Source: Molossus alvarezi
Taxonomy: Eukaryota; Chordata; Mammalia; Chiroptera; Molossidae
Assembly (NCBI GenBank): GCA_037176705.1
Contig: CM073890.1
Span: 97,516,591-97,580,590 of the forward strand
Reading direction: 5' to 3'
DNA: 64,000 nucleotides
Part shown: in pieces, positions 23,501 through 35,460 of the stretch
Layout: the number at the start of each line of letters is the position of its first letter
How positions within the stretch are numbered: position 1 is the first letter of the stretch
The notes under the pieces: generated by a model
Told to the model about the DNA's origin: nothing
What the model saw: the letters and a program-made list of their open reading frames with translations, nothing else
Database searches by the model: none
Translations under genes and position numbers: made by a program

Positions 23501-23710
23501 AACAAAAGCAGTAAGATGCTGTGAGGACCAAACCACAGGCAACTAAAAAAATAAAAATAAAAATAAAATAAAAAGAACAAAAGCATAAAAGTGACCATTC
23601 ATAGTACGAATTATAATGTTACATGTGGCCCTACATAAACCATTCCAAGAGAGGCCAATTTCTAACATCAAGATTTTTCTGATGTCTTGAGATTTACTTT
23701 ATTTTATTTT

Positions 23711-23932
23711 GTTTTTTTTTATCCTCACCTGAGGACATTTTTACTTTTATCTTCAGATAGGGATGGAGAGAGGGAGTAAGAAACATTGACGAGAGAGACA
23801 CATCCAGTGGTTGTCACCCAACCGGGGCTGGGAACAGACTGCAATGGAGGTGTGTGCCCTTAGTGGGAACCAAACCCTGGTCTCTCTGGTCCGCAGGCCA
23901 ACACTCTAACCACTGAGCCAAAGTGGCCAGGG
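23711..23932 (-). mobile_element. Ves SINE, long-tail type
   Basis: Reverse orientation: poly-T, ATCCTCACCTGAGGACAT, GA tract, then GGGAACCAAACCCTGGTC and the CCACTGAGCC...GGCCAGGG head. TTGAGATTTA followed by a T-rich run occurs on both sides as target-site duplication. Confidence 0.93.
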
Positions 23933-23979
23933 TTTGAGATTTATTTTATTTTAAAAATATACCATTGATATACATTTTA

Positions 23980-24575
23980 CTAAATATATTCACTTAGCCA
24001 ACTAATATATTGATTTATCATCTTGTAACTAACTTTAAATTCCAGAAAAAGAAATGACCCATAGAATCCATCTTCAATGTGGTTATGAGTCACTGGAACT
24101 CGAGCATTTCGAAGTCGAGTGATGTACATAATTCCATCATCTCTTAAGACATCATATTGACAGGTGATTACATGGGTCTGAGGTAAACTACACATGTTTT
24201 TGTCATCATCCAAGAGCGGGGCTGCTCTCACATTCAGGAAACCTGGATATTTCCTGATAGCTCAGAACTACCGTAAATTGGATTATTATAAACATGTTCT
24301 TCAATAAACCTCTCAGGGAGCAAGGAACTCCAATAAACAAATTTGAATAGATGATTTGATTCCACAGGTATATGTTGGTGAGGAAGCAGGGCTTTCTCAA
24401 GTGATTTCTCTGTTGTAAAAATATTCACTACATGATGATGATGACTGGTCTGAACAGAGGTGGAAATTGTGAATATTCTTGACATCATGGTGTGTCTTCA
24501 TCAAGAGTCTGAGGGTTGGGATAAATTAAAGACTTGGGCTTGAGCTTAATCTTGACATCTCGGTCATCAAAAAGA
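23980..24575 (-). pseudogene. AADAC: AADAC pseudogene copy 1, last exon (exon 5)
   Basis: Reads as the C-terminal exon of arylacetamide deacetylase, an ER-membrane serine hydrolase of the hormone-sensitive-lipase group. Recognisable blocks are [75 protein letters not shown] and [13 protein letters not shown], with a normal-position stop after [12 protein letters not shown]. Lesions: an in-frame TGA at 24485-24487; a frame change just before NIFTTEKS; and a 1-base deletion in the SSEL-to-YPGF segment near 24256. The catalytic His expected in the EDGFHG motif is Tyr (TAT at 24061-24063). The acid Asp in CQYD is kept. No AG acceptor is seen at the expected start. Confidence 0.88.
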
Positions 24576-24809
24576 TGAGAAATAATTAAGATTACTTCCA
24601 CAAAATATTGTCATTTTAAAACAATAAGGTAACTGTAACAAAATAAACTATATGTAAATTCATACTCTCAGAAAGACTTCAGTAATGAAGTCTTGATGGT
24701 AATCAAGAAGGTCTTCAGTAATGATGGTAATTGAAATATACCATCTCAACAAACTTTTAAATATTCAAAATGGGCTTCTTGAACTAGATAGTCTTTAATT
24801 AAAGGATAT
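24576..24809. other. Intronic remnant
   Basis: Upstream of exon 5 of the AADAC pseudogene. Contains a near-direct repeat of a CTTCAGTAATGA-like unit (24675-24730). No exon seen. Confidence 0.4.
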
Positions 24810-25490
24810 TTTAAACAATTAAAGGATAGGTCACATACCATATTGTATGAATTTCAGGTGTACAACATAGTTATTCAACCTTTATATATCTTACAAGTGA
24901 TTATAAATCTAATATTGATCTGTCACCATACATTATTATGATATTATTGGCTATATACCCTACGCTATATATTATACCTATGACTGTTTATTTTATAACT
25001 GTAAGTTTGTACCACTTATTCCCCTTCGCACATCCACCCACACCCCCTTCCTCTGGCAACTATCAGTTTGTTCTCTATATCTTTGAATCTATTTCTGTTG
25101 TATTTAGTTTTGTTTTTTAACATCCACATGTAAGCAAAGCATATTATATTTGTCTTTCTTAGATTGAGTTATATCACTTTTACTTTGTGTAACAACCTCT
25201 AGATCCATCCTGTCATCACAAATGGCAAGATTTTATTTTATTTTTTATGGCTGAGTAATAATCCATTGTGTGTGCACGTGTGTGTGTACACATCACATCT
25301 TTATTTATCATTCATCTGTTGATGGACATTTAGGTTGCTTCCATTATCTTGACTATTATAAATAATGCTGCACATATCTTTTTGAATTAGTATTTTTGTT
25401 TTCTTAGGATAAATCCCAGAAGTGGAATTTCTGGGACATATGGTAGTTCTACTTTTAGTTTTTTGATAAAAAGGATACTCCTAATTTAAG
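24810..25490 (-). mobile_element. Old 5'-truncated L1 3' end
   Basis: Reverse-strand L1 3'UTR and the end of ORF2. Characteristic stretches include TTCAGGTGTACAACATAG, TGGCTGAGTAATAATCCATTG, GATGGACATTTAGGTTGCTTCC and AAATAATGCTGCACATA. Divergence is far higher than in the young L1, matching an older L1M-type fragment. No open reading frame survives. Confidence 0.82.
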
Positions 25491-26039
25491 GAAAGTCATC
25501 TGTTCAATACTTCTCATGAAAAATGAAAAAAAAAATCTAAGCAATAATTAGAAAGTTAATGTCCTATCCTTTTTACCAAGAATAACAACCAAAATAACTG
25601 CACGAATTTGAATGTTTTACTCTTTTGTTAGTGTTAAACATGTATTAAATATACTAGTATACCAGTAGGCTTTATTATGGAGAGGAGGGATCATTTAATA
25701 GGGATTTCTGACTTGACTTTGGTACTAAGGTGACATAATATTCGATGTGATTTTGGCAGATTTTCTGTGGGAAACATTCTATTCAAATCACTCTTTCCTA
25801 TTCAGGCCTAAGTACTAATATTTGTAAAGGTTAGTGGTCTGCAAAGAGAGGTGCACAAATATCAGAGGAAGCCAAAAAAAATGACCAAAGTTAGAATAAA
25901 ATTAGAAAATGTACTTTTATTTTTGAAAACATATACAATAAAATGTAGTTTTATATGTTTTCAAAGAACAAAATATAGTATACTGTACAAAATGCGTATA
26001 ACTTCTACATAAATATACAGACGTTATTGGATGTATCAC
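25491..26039. other. Non-coding, AT-rich
   Basis: No repeat or gene seen. Confidence 0.4.
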
Positions 26040-26210
26040 AAGTATTTTGCATATTGTGATGTTCATTTGTCTCACAGATGAAGAAATGGGTACTTAGAGA
26101 GATAAAGTAAACTGGCCAAGATCACATTAGAAATTACTACATCTAAAGAATATCCATGTCTCCTGATGTCTAATCTAGTGCTTTTCTACTATATCATGAA
26201 ACCTATAGCA
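26040..26210 (+). repeat. MIR SINE remnant
   Basis: CAGATGAAGAAATGGGTACTTAGAGAGATAAAG followed by GGCCAAGATCACATTAG and later TAATCTAGTGCTTTTCTACTATATCATG keeps the MIR core order (pattern only; heavily diverged). Confidence 0.6.
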
Positions 26211-26289
26211 ATGCTCAGAAATACTCTCTGGGAAGTATCAAATTTCAGTTCTATATTGTGATTGGAATAAAGTCTAACAATAACATTCT

Positions 26290-27010
26290 CCCCTTTTGAC
26301 ACACAGATCAATAGAACAGAATTGAAAGCCCAGAAATAAAACCATATATATATATCATTTTTGATGAAGGATCCAAAAGCACATAATGGAGCATAGAAAG
26401 CCTCTTTAATAAATGGTGCTGGGAAAATTGGAAAGCCACATGAAAAAGAATAACTAGATTATAGTTTGTCCTCATATACAAAAATTACTTCAGAATGGAT
26501 CAAAGACTTACATATAAGATCTGAAACAATAAAGTACATAGAAGAAAACATAGATACTAAATTTATGGATCTTGGTTGTAGAGAACATCTTATGACTTTG
26601 ACCCCAAAGGCAAAAGAAGTAAAGGCAAAAATAAATGAATGGGACTATATAAAACCAAAAAACTTCTGCACAGCAAAAGAAACTAACAACAACAACAACA
26701 ACAACAACAAAAAGGGCACCAAGGGAATGAGAGATTATATTTTCAAACAACAGTTCTGACAAGGGGTTAATATCCAAAAAATATAAAAATCCAATTAAAA
26801 ATGGGCAGAGGGCTTGAACAGACACCTCTCCCAAGAAAACATACAAATGGCCAACAGGAATATAAAATGATGTTCCACTTCACTAGCTATTAGGGAAATG
26901 ATAATCAAAATTACAATGAGATGCCAGCTTACACTTGTTAGAACGACTATTGTTGACAAGACAAGTAATAAATGTTGGAGAGGTTGTGGAGAAAGGGAAC
27001 CCTTGAGTTT
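26290..27010 (+). mobile_element. Old L1 ORF2 C-terminal fragment
   Basis: Forward-strand decayed ORF2: AATAGAACAGAATTGAAAGC, CTCTTTAATAAATGGTGCTGG, a [18 protein letters not shown] translation, then AACTTCTGCACAGCAAAAGA and AATGTTGGAGAGGTTGTGG. An (AAC)n run (26683-26710) interrupts it. It has multiple stops and is much older than the L1 at 8.3 kb. Confidence 0.85.
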
Positions 27011-27059
27011 CATTCCCTTTGCTCTGTGCTTCTGTCTTCCTGTAAAGTACATTTTATTT

Positions 27060-27345
27060 ATCTGTTAAAATGTTGATGGGCCTTTGAGTTGTTTGCAGTC
27101 TTTGGCTTTCACAAACTGACTATTCTAGTTCCTGTGTATTAATGACTATGTGCATGTATTTCTGTTGATATATACCTGTATGTGTTGTTGATGGTCACAG
27201 AGTTATACCTATATGTTTAGCTTCACTTAATATTGTCAAAGATTTTTGCCAAGTAGTTGTACCAACTTATTTTTGAACCAGAATTTATGGAAGTACCCGC
27301 TGATGCATATCCTCACCAACTCTTAGTATTTTATGTCTTTCTACT
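27060..27345 (-). mobile_element. Old L1 fragment
   Basis: Reverse-strand relic with GTTGATGGTCACAG, GCCAAGTAGTTGTACC and GATGCATATCCTCACCAAC, equivalents of the ORF2 C-terminal region. Strongly diverged. Confidence 0.6.
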
Positions 27346-27346
27346 T

Positions 27347-27542
27347 AAAAAAAATTGAAGTTTTTTATTAATTTCTTTTTAGAGAGAGAAATAGAAACAT
27401 CAATGTAAGAGAGAAACATTGATCGGCACGTCCCCTACTGGTGATTAAGCCCACAACCCAGGCATATGCTCTGACCAGGAACGGAACCCAGACCTCTCAG
27501 TCCATGGGATGATGCTCAATCCACTGAGCCACACCAGCTGGG
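27347..27542 (-). mobile_element. Ves SINE, short-tail type
   Basis: Reverse: T-rich tail, AGAGAGAGAAATAGAAACATC, GTGATTAAGCCCACAACC, GGAACGGAACCC (B box), CCACTGAGCCACACCAGCTGGG head. Inserted between two old L1 relics. Confidence 0.9.
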
Positions 27543-27574
27543 CACTTCTTTTAATTGAAAATTAATATTCAATG

Positions 27575-28010
27575 TTTAATTGTATTGATATACTACATTT
27601 AATTTCTTCTTTCATCAGTAAATGGGTATTGGGTTGTTTCCATTTTGGGGAATTAATTATTAATACTACTATGTATATACAATGTTTAGTAAGCATATGT
27701 TTTTATTTTCCTTGTGTATATACCTAGGAGTGAAAATACTGAGTCATATGCTAACTCTGTTTAACCTTTTGAGGAACTGTCAAAATGGTTTCCAGAGTAG
27801 CTGCACTTTTTGACATTCCCTCCAGCAGTATGAAGGGTTCCAATTTCTCTATGTTCTCACCAATACTTGTTATTATCTATTTATTTATGATAGTCTTTCT
27901 CATGGGTGTCAAGTGGTCTCTCGTGATTTGATTTGCATTTCTCTGCTGGTAATGATCTTGAGCATCTCTTCATGTGCTTACCAGCTATTTTAATTGCAAG
28001 AGAGTCAAAA
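27575..28010 (-). mobile_element. Old L1 fragment
   Basis: Reverse-strand ORF2 end: GGGTATTGGGTTGTTTCC, CTAGGAGTGAAAATACTGAG, TCCAGAGTAGCTGCAC, CATTTCTCTGCTGGTAATGA. It covers the same part of L1 as the 27060-27345 relic, so it is a separate copy. Confidence 0.75.
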
Positions 28011-28129
28011 TTGTCTAATTTTTATGGTGGCATTTATGTTTAATATAAAATAAGTATATTTAAAGGCATGACCTGTGTTTGCATAAAAATTTTAAAGTAT
28101 ATTTTATCTTTTAAAAATGTGTGATTCAT

Positions 28130-28312
28130 GCCCTGGCCAGGTGGCACAGCTGGTTGGAGCATTGTCCTGTACACCAAGAGATGGTTCGATTCCCGGTCAG
28201 GGCACATACTTAAGTTGTGGGTTGCATCCCTGGTTGGGGCACGTGGGGGAGGCAACAAATTGAGCTTTTTCTCTCACATTGATGTTTCTCTCTCTCTTTC
28301 TGCTATAAAAGA
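28130..28312 (+). mobile_element. Ves SINE, short-tail type
   Basis: Head GCCCTGGCCAGGTGGCACAG, B box GGTTCGATTCCCGG, GGGCACATACTTAAG, CT tract, A-rich end merging with a TATG/CA simple repeat (28313-28360). Confidence 0.9.
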
Positions 28313-28428
28313 ATATATGTATGTGTGTACATACACATACACACACATATATATCCTTGTGTGAGAATTAAAAAAATTTATTAAATGTGATTCATTAGTA
28401 ATTTCAGTGAATCAAATACAGTTATATA

Positions 28429-28549
28429 CAGGGTTGGGCAAAAATAAGTTTACAGTTTTAAATACACAAAACAGTTTATTCTTATATTTGTATTTACTAA
28501 TTATTATATTATTTTCCATTAAAACAACTGTAAATCTTTGTTTGCCCTG
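28429..28549 (+). mobile_element. Mariner-type MITE
   Basis: 121 bp with imperfect terminal inverted repeats: CAGGGTTGGGCAAAAATAAG at the left, and the complement of the right end reads CAGGGCAAACAAAGATTTAC. Both go on with ...TTTACAGTT. The left flank ends in TA; the right flank is CA, which fits a mutated TA target duplication. No coding capacity, so it is a non-autonomous Tc1/mariner derivative. Confidence 0.7.
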
Positions 28550-29196
28550 CACATATTACAGTCATTTGCTTTGCCATTTTAAGAAAATAATTTTCAAATA
28601 TGAAATTGGAATACAAAACTTAGTATAAACTTGTATTTTCTCATTATTTTTTAGAAATTTTTATTCTAATTACTAATAATGATTTAACTTGGTAGTCATG
28701 ACCGTTTTTAACTTCTTTTGTGAAGTTTAAGTTTAACTAGGTCTATGTGCTTCTGACATAGTCTCCCTAGCAATTCACCCCTAATGTTAGTGTCCTAAGT
28801 GTTCTTTTCAAACACAGATTACTGATCCAAAGTGCCATTTTGCACTGACTCATTGTCTGTGTTTGTTTAATATGATAATGCATTTAAATATTTTAGACTC
28901 CAGTGCTAGACACTGAGCTCAGTTTGTTTCAGGAATGTTACCACTTTTTCTTCATGATGACCATCTAAAGGAGGGATTATTTATGATGTACTTTCATAGA
29001 TGATCTTCTGACTCCAAGGCACTTACTGTTAAAGACTGTCAATTAAAGACTGAGAGAAAATGTAGTCCAAGTAGTTATCTCCATGGATAATATGGTTAAA
29101 ATTTATGTGAAAAAAAAATTATTTTTAGCTTTTTGTTCCTGCCTGAATAGCACATACACATATACATATATATTTTCTTAACTCTGATCAGGTAGG
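28550..29196. other. Non-coding, nothing recognised
   Basis: AT-rich sequence between the MITE and the L1 nest; presumably intronic to AADAC pseudogene copy 1. Confidence 0.45.
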
Positions 29197-31150
29197 CCTG
29201 GCCTTCACTTTTTAAAAAAATTCAATAACTCTTATTTTTTTTATTAATACTATTTATTAATGTATTTATTAATTTATTTTTGTTACAGATGTTTCTCTTT
29301 TTTCGCCCCTTGACACAATTCTCTCGACCAACCCCCCCCACCCTTCCCCAGCATTGTTTTCTATGTCCATGATTACACACACATGCATTTAAGATCTGTG
29401 GTTTATCGCTTCCCTCCCCCCTCCCAACCCTCTCCTCTGAGGTTTGTCAGTATGTACCCTACTTCTATGTCTCTGGGTCTATTTTGTTCATCAGCCTTTT
29501 TGTTCATTATATTTCACAAACAAGTGAGATCGTGTAATATTTGTCTTTCTCTGATTGGCTTGTTTCGCTTAGCATAATACTCTTCAGGTCCTTCCATGTT
29601 GTCTCAAAGGATAAGAGACCTTTTTTTCCTTACAGCTGCATAGTACTCCATTATGTGTATGTACCACAGCTTTTTCATTCATTCATATATTGATGGACAC
29701 TTGGGCTGTTTCCAGATCTTAGCAATTGTAAATAGTGCTGCTATGAACATAGGGGTACAAATATTCTTTTTGATTGGTTTTTCAGGCTTCTTAGGGTATA
29801 TTCCTAGAAGTGGTTTCACTGGGTCAAATGGAAGTTCAATTTTTAAGTTTTTGAGATAACACCATATTGTTTACCATAGTGGCTGCACCACTCTGCATTC
29901 CCACTAGAAGTGTACTAGAGTCTCCTTTTCTCCTCACCAGAAGTTGTTGTTGATGATTTGTTGATGACAGCCATTCTGCCAGGTGTGAGGTGATACCTCA
30001 TAGTTGTTTTAATTTGCATCTCTCTGATGATTAGTGACTATGAGCATTTTTTCATGTCTCCTGGCCATTTGTATGTCCTATTTGGAGAAGTGTCTTCTTT
30101 AGGTCCTTGGCCCATTTTAATTGGATTATTTGTCATCCTTTTGTTGCATTGTACAAGTATTCTATATATTTTGGAAATTAACCTTTTATCTGATGTATCA
30201 TTGGCAATTATGCTCTCCCATATAGTGGGTTCTTTTTCCATTTTGATGGTTGTTTCTTTTGCTGTGCAGAAGCTTTGTCGTTTGATACAGTCCCATGTGT
30301 TCATTTTTTTCCTTTATTTCTCTTGCCTTTGGCGTTGTATCATGATAGTGCTGCTGCCTGTAACATCTGAAATTTTGTTGCCTATATTTTCTTCTAGGAC
30401 TTTTATGGATTCATGAGTTACATTTAAGTCTTTTATCAACTTTGAGTTTGTTCTGGTGTATGGTATAAATTGGTGGTGTAGCTTCATTTTTTTGCATGTA
30501 GCTGTCCAATTTTCCCAACACCATTTATTGAAGAGGCTGTCTTTACTCCAATGTATGCTCTTGCCAATTTTGTCAAATATTAATTGAGCATTATGACTTG
30601 AGTCAATTTCTGGGTTCTCTGTTCTGTTCCATTGATCTATATACCTGTTCTTGTGTCAGTACCAGGCTGTCTTTTTTGATTAGAGTGCTTTGTAATAAAA
30701 CCTAATACCCGTTATTACGATCCTTCCTACTTTGTTCTTCTTTTTCAAGATTATTGTGGCTATTTGGGGTCTTATTTGGTTTCTTAGAAGCTTTTGGAGT
30801 ATTTGTTCTAGTTCTGGGAAATATGTCATTTTTATTTTGATGGGGATTGCATTGAATCTACACATTGGTTGGGGTAGTATGGACATTTTAATTATGTTCC
30901 AATCCATTAACAAGGAATATGCTTCTTTTTTTTTTATATCTTCCTCTATTTTTTTTTATTCAATGACCTGTAGTTTTCTGCAAATAGGTCCTTTATTTCT
31001 TTGGTTAAGTTTATTCCTAGGTATCTTAATTTTTTTGGTGAAATGGTAAATGGGACTCTTTTTTCTTTTCTTTTTTTGTAAGTTCATTGTTGGTGAATTA
31101 GAATGTCATTAATTTCTTGATATAAATTGTATATCCTGCTATTTTGCCAA

Positions 31151-31161
31151 AGTCATTTATT
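31151..31161. repeat. Left TSD of inner L1
   Basis: AGTCATTTATT, repeated at 36946-36956. The flanking outer-L1 sequence is continuous across the two copies. Confidence 0.85.
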
Positions 31162-31518
31162 TTTAATTTTTTTTTATTAAATTAATTTCTTTATTTTTGT
31201 TACAGATGTTTTTCCTTTTCCCTCCACTGATACCCCCTTCCTCTCCCTCCCTGCCCTGTCCCCAGCTTTGTTGTCCATGGCCATTGTTCATGCACATATG
31301 CATATAAGTTCTGTGGTTTATCTCTCCCCCCACCCCTTCTTCTGGGGATTGTCAGTCTGTACCCCACTTCCAAGTCTCTGGGACTACCCCATTCCTCAGA
31401 CTGTTATGTTCATTATATTCCACAAATAAGTGAGATCATGTGATATTTGTCTAACACACACAGAAGGAGAAACTTTAAAAAAATCCCATTTACCATCACA
31501 GCAAAAAAATTAAGATAC

Positions 31519-34500
31519 CTCTGCCCAATTTTTAATTGGGTTCTTTGTTTTCCTTTTGTTGAGTTGTATGAGCACTCTGTATATACTGGAAATTAACCCC
31601 TTATCTGATATATCCTTGGCAATTATGCTCTCCCATACAGTGGGTTGCTTTTCCATTTTGATGATTGTATATTTTGCTGTGCAGAAGCTTTTGAGTTTGA
31701 TAGAGTCCCATGTGTTCATTTTCTCCTTTGTTTCTGTTGCCTTAGGTGAAGTATCAGTGAAAATTCTGCTGTGTATGATGTCTGAAATTTTGTTGCCTAC
31801 ATTTTCTTCGAGGATTTTTATGGATTCACGGGTCACATTTAAGTCTTTTATCCATTTTGAGTTTATTCTTGTGTATGATGTAAATTGATGGTCTAGTTTC
31901 ATTTTTTTTGCATGTAGCTGTCCAATTTTCCCAACACCATTTATTAAAGAGGCTGTCTTTACTCCACAGTATGTTCTTGCCCCCTTTGTCAAATATTAAT
32001 TGAGCATATTGTCTTGGGTCCATTTCTGGGTTCTCTATTCTGTTCCATTGATCTATGTGCCTGTTCTTGTGCCAGTACCAGACTGTTTTGATTACAGTGG
32101 CTTTGTAGTATAACCTGAAATCTGGTAATGTGATTCCCTCCACTTTGTTCTTCTTTGCAAAATTGCTGTGGCTATTCGAGGTCTTTTTTGGTTCCATATG
32201 AACTTTTGAAGTATTTGTTCTAGTTCTGTGAAATATGTCATTGGTATTTTGATGGGGATTGCATTGAATCTATAGATTGCTTTGGGTAGTATGGACATTT
32301 TAATGATGTTAATTCTTCCAATCCATGAACAAGGTATGTGCTTCCACTTTTTTATATCTTCCTCTATTTCTTTTTTTTTCAATGCCCTGTAGTTTTCTGC
32401 AAATAGGTCCTTTATTTCTTTGGTTAAGTTTATTCCTAGGTATCTTAATTTTTTGCCACAATGGTAAGTGGGGTTGTTTTTTTTTTTAGTTTCTGTGAGT
32501 TCATCATTGGTGTATAAGAATGCCGTCGATTTCTTGACGTTAATTTTGTATGCTGCTACTTTGTCAAATCATTTATTAAGTCTAGTAGATTTTTGATGGA
32601 GTATTTGGGGTTTTCTATGTATAGTATCATGTCATTTGCAAATAATAATGACTGTTTCAGTTCCTCCTTTCCAATTTTTATCCCTGTTATTTTCTCTTCC
32701 TGTCTGATTGCTGTGGCTAAGACTTCCAGTACCATGTTAAATAAGAGTGGCAAAAGTGGGCATCCTTGTCTTGTTTCTGTTCTTTAAAGGAAATGGATAT
32801 AGTTTTTGGCCATTGAGTATGATGTTGGCTGTAGGTCTTTCATATATGGCCTTTATTATGTTGAGATATGATCCCTCTATTCCCAAATTGCTGAGCATTT
32901 TTATCAGAAATGGGGGCTGGATTTTGTCTAATGCTTTTTCAGCATCTATTGATATAATCATATGATTTTTATCTTTCATTTTGTTTATGTGGTGTATCAC
33001 ATGTATTGATTTGCAAATATTGTACCAGTCTTGCATCCCTGAGATGAATCCCACTTGGTCATGGAGAATATTTTTAATGTGTTGCTGGATTTGATTTGCT
33101 AGTGTTTTGTTCAGGATTTTGGCATCTATGTTCATCAGGGATATTGCCTGTAGTTTTCTTTCTTTGTAGTGTCTTTTTCTGGTTTTAGAATTAGAATTAT
33201 GCTAACATCAAAAAATGAGTTAGGAAGTCTTCCTTCTTTTTGAATTTTTTGAAATAGTTCTTCTTTGAATGTTCAGTAAAATTCCCTCGTGAAGCCATCC
33301 GGGCCTGGGCTTTTGTTTGCTGGGAGAGTCTTGATTACATCTTCAATTTCTTTTGTTGTTATTGGTCTGTTCAAGTTTTCTATCTCTTCCCGGTCCAGTT
33401 TTGGGAGACTATGTGTTTCTAGAAATTTGTTCATTTTACTTAGATTGTCAAATTTGTTGCTGTATAATTGTTCATAATATTTGTTAACAATCCTTTGTAT
33501 TTCTATGGTGTCAGTTATTATTTCTCCTCTTTCATTTCTGATTTTGTGTATTTGGGTTCTCTCTCTTTGTTTCTTGTTGAGTCTAGCTAAGGGTCCATCA
33601 ATCTTGTTTATCATTTCAAAGAACCAGCTCTTTGTTTCATTGATGCTTTGTTTTTTTGGTCTCTATGTCATTTATTTCTGCTCTGATCTCTACTATTTCC
33701 TTTCTTCTATGAGCTCTGGTGTTTTCTTTTTGTTTGCTTTCTAGTTCTTTAAGTTGTGAGGTTAGATAGTCTATTAGAGATTTTTCTTGCTTCTTGAGGT
33801 AGGCCTGTAGTGCTGTGAATTTCCCTCTCAGATCTGCTTTTGCTGCATCTCATAGATTTTGTGTTGTTGTGTGTTCATTTTCATTGGTTTCCAGGAATTT
33901 TTTAATTTATTCCTTGATCTCCATGGTAACCCATTCATTGTTCAATAACATGCAGTTTAGTATCCATGTTTTCAAATGTTTTTGCATGTTCTTGTTCTAA
34001 TTGATTTCTAGTTTCATGCCATTGTGATCTGAGAAGATGCTTTATATGATTTCAATCTTTTTGAACTTGTAGAGACTTAGTTTGTGCCCTAACATGTGGT
34101 ATATCTTTGAGAATGTCCCATGTGCACTTGAGAAGAATGTGAATTCTACAGTTTTGGGGTGTAATTCTCTGTAGATATCTATTAAATCCATTTGATCTAG
34201 CACTTCTTTTGGAGTCTCTTTCCTTGTCTAGAAGATTTATCCAATGATATCAGTGGGGTGTTGAAGTCCCCTGCTATGATTGTGTTGCTGTTGATTTCTC
34301 CTTTGAAGTTCTCCAAAAGATTTTTAATATATGTTGGTGCTCCTATATTGAGTGCATGTATGTTTACCAAGGTTATATCTTCCTGTTGGATAGATCCTTT
34401 CAATATTATTCAGTGACCTTCTTTGTCTCTAGTTATGCCCTTCATTTTGAAACCTATTTTTTCAGATATGAGTATTGCTACACCAATTTTTTTTTTCCTT

Positions 34501-34698
34501 TTTGTTTGCTTGAAAGATTTTTTTCCATCCCTTCACTTTCAACCTATCTGAGTCTTTTGTTGTGAGGTGGGTCTCTTGTAAACAACATATATGTGAGTCA
34601 TGTTTTCTTATCCAGTCAGCTGCTCTGTGTCTTTTTATTGGAGCATCCAGTCCATTCACATCTAAGGAGATAATTGATATGTACTTATTTATTGCCAT
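31519..34698 (-). pseudogene. Inner L1 ORF2 remnant
   Basis: Starts [17 protein letters not shown] at 34698 and keeps LQETHL and [10 protein letters not shown] endonuclease motifs. RT blocks at 33614-32556 include [22 protein letters not shown] and an altered active site FAND. The thumb/C-terminal part runs to 31519 (NPIKNWAE), where the inverted segment begins. Frameshifts and stops separate these blocks. Confidence 0.9.
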
Positions 34699-34749
34699 TT
34701 TTGTTTAGTGTGGTTCTATTTTTCTTCCTGTTTCTTCTACTAATTACAG

Positions 34750-35460
34750 CAATCCTTTTAACATTTCTTGCAGTGCTGGTTTCATGTTATGATAGCTTTG
34801 CTGGGTAGAGTAGTCTTGCATCAGATCCTTGGTTTTCATGACCTTGATTACTTCATGTCACTCCCTTCTGGCCTGTATTGTTTCTTGTGAGAAGTCAGCT
34901 TATAGCTTTATGGGGTTTCCTTTGCAAATAACCTGTTGCCTATCTCTTGCTGCCTTTAGGATTCTCTCTTTGTCTTTAATTTTTGGCATTTTAACATCTA
35001 TGTGTCTTGGTGTGGGCCTTTTTGGGTTCTTCTTACTTGGGGCTCTCTGTGCTTCTTGAACTTGAATGCCTTCTTCCTTTACCAAGATAGGAACATTTTC
35101 TGTCACTATATCTTCAAATATATTCTCCAACACTTGTCCATTTTCTTCCTCTTCAGGGACTCCTATGATGTGAATTTTATTGCCTTTCCCATTGTCCCAC
35201 AGTTTTCTTAAGCTATCTTCCTGTTTTTAAATTGTTTTTTCCTTTTGGTTTTCTGATTGGTTGATTTTTTCTACCCTGTGTTCTAATTCACTGATCAGGT
35301 CCTCAGCTTCCTCTATTCTGCAGGTTAGTCCTTCCAATGTGTTCTTAATTTCTGCTATGTCATTCTTCATTTCCACTCGGTTGGTTTTCAATGTTTCTAT
35401 GTCTTTACTCATGGTGCTGATGTCCTTACTCATGCTGCTGAGCTTCCTCAAGATCATGGC
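34750..35460 (-). pseudogene. Inner L1 ORF1 remnant
   Basis: Translated blocks include RKLSSMSKDI, EIKNTLEGL, QEAQRAPSKKNPKRPTPRHI and KDKERILKAARD, all matching ORF1p of the young L1 in order but in different frames. The coiled-coil start carries a 7-residue repeat (SMSKDIS / TMSKDIE). One heptad (QQEEIKN) present in the young copy is absent here. It cannot encode a full protein. Confidence 0.85.

Noticed and set aside
31162..31518. Separate short twin-primed L1 insertion
   Set aside because: Considered because a 3'UTR is followed by an inverted piece. The TSD pair 31151/36946 encloses the whole 5.8 kb, and the remaining L1 would otherwise lack a 3' end, so one rearranged element is simpler.
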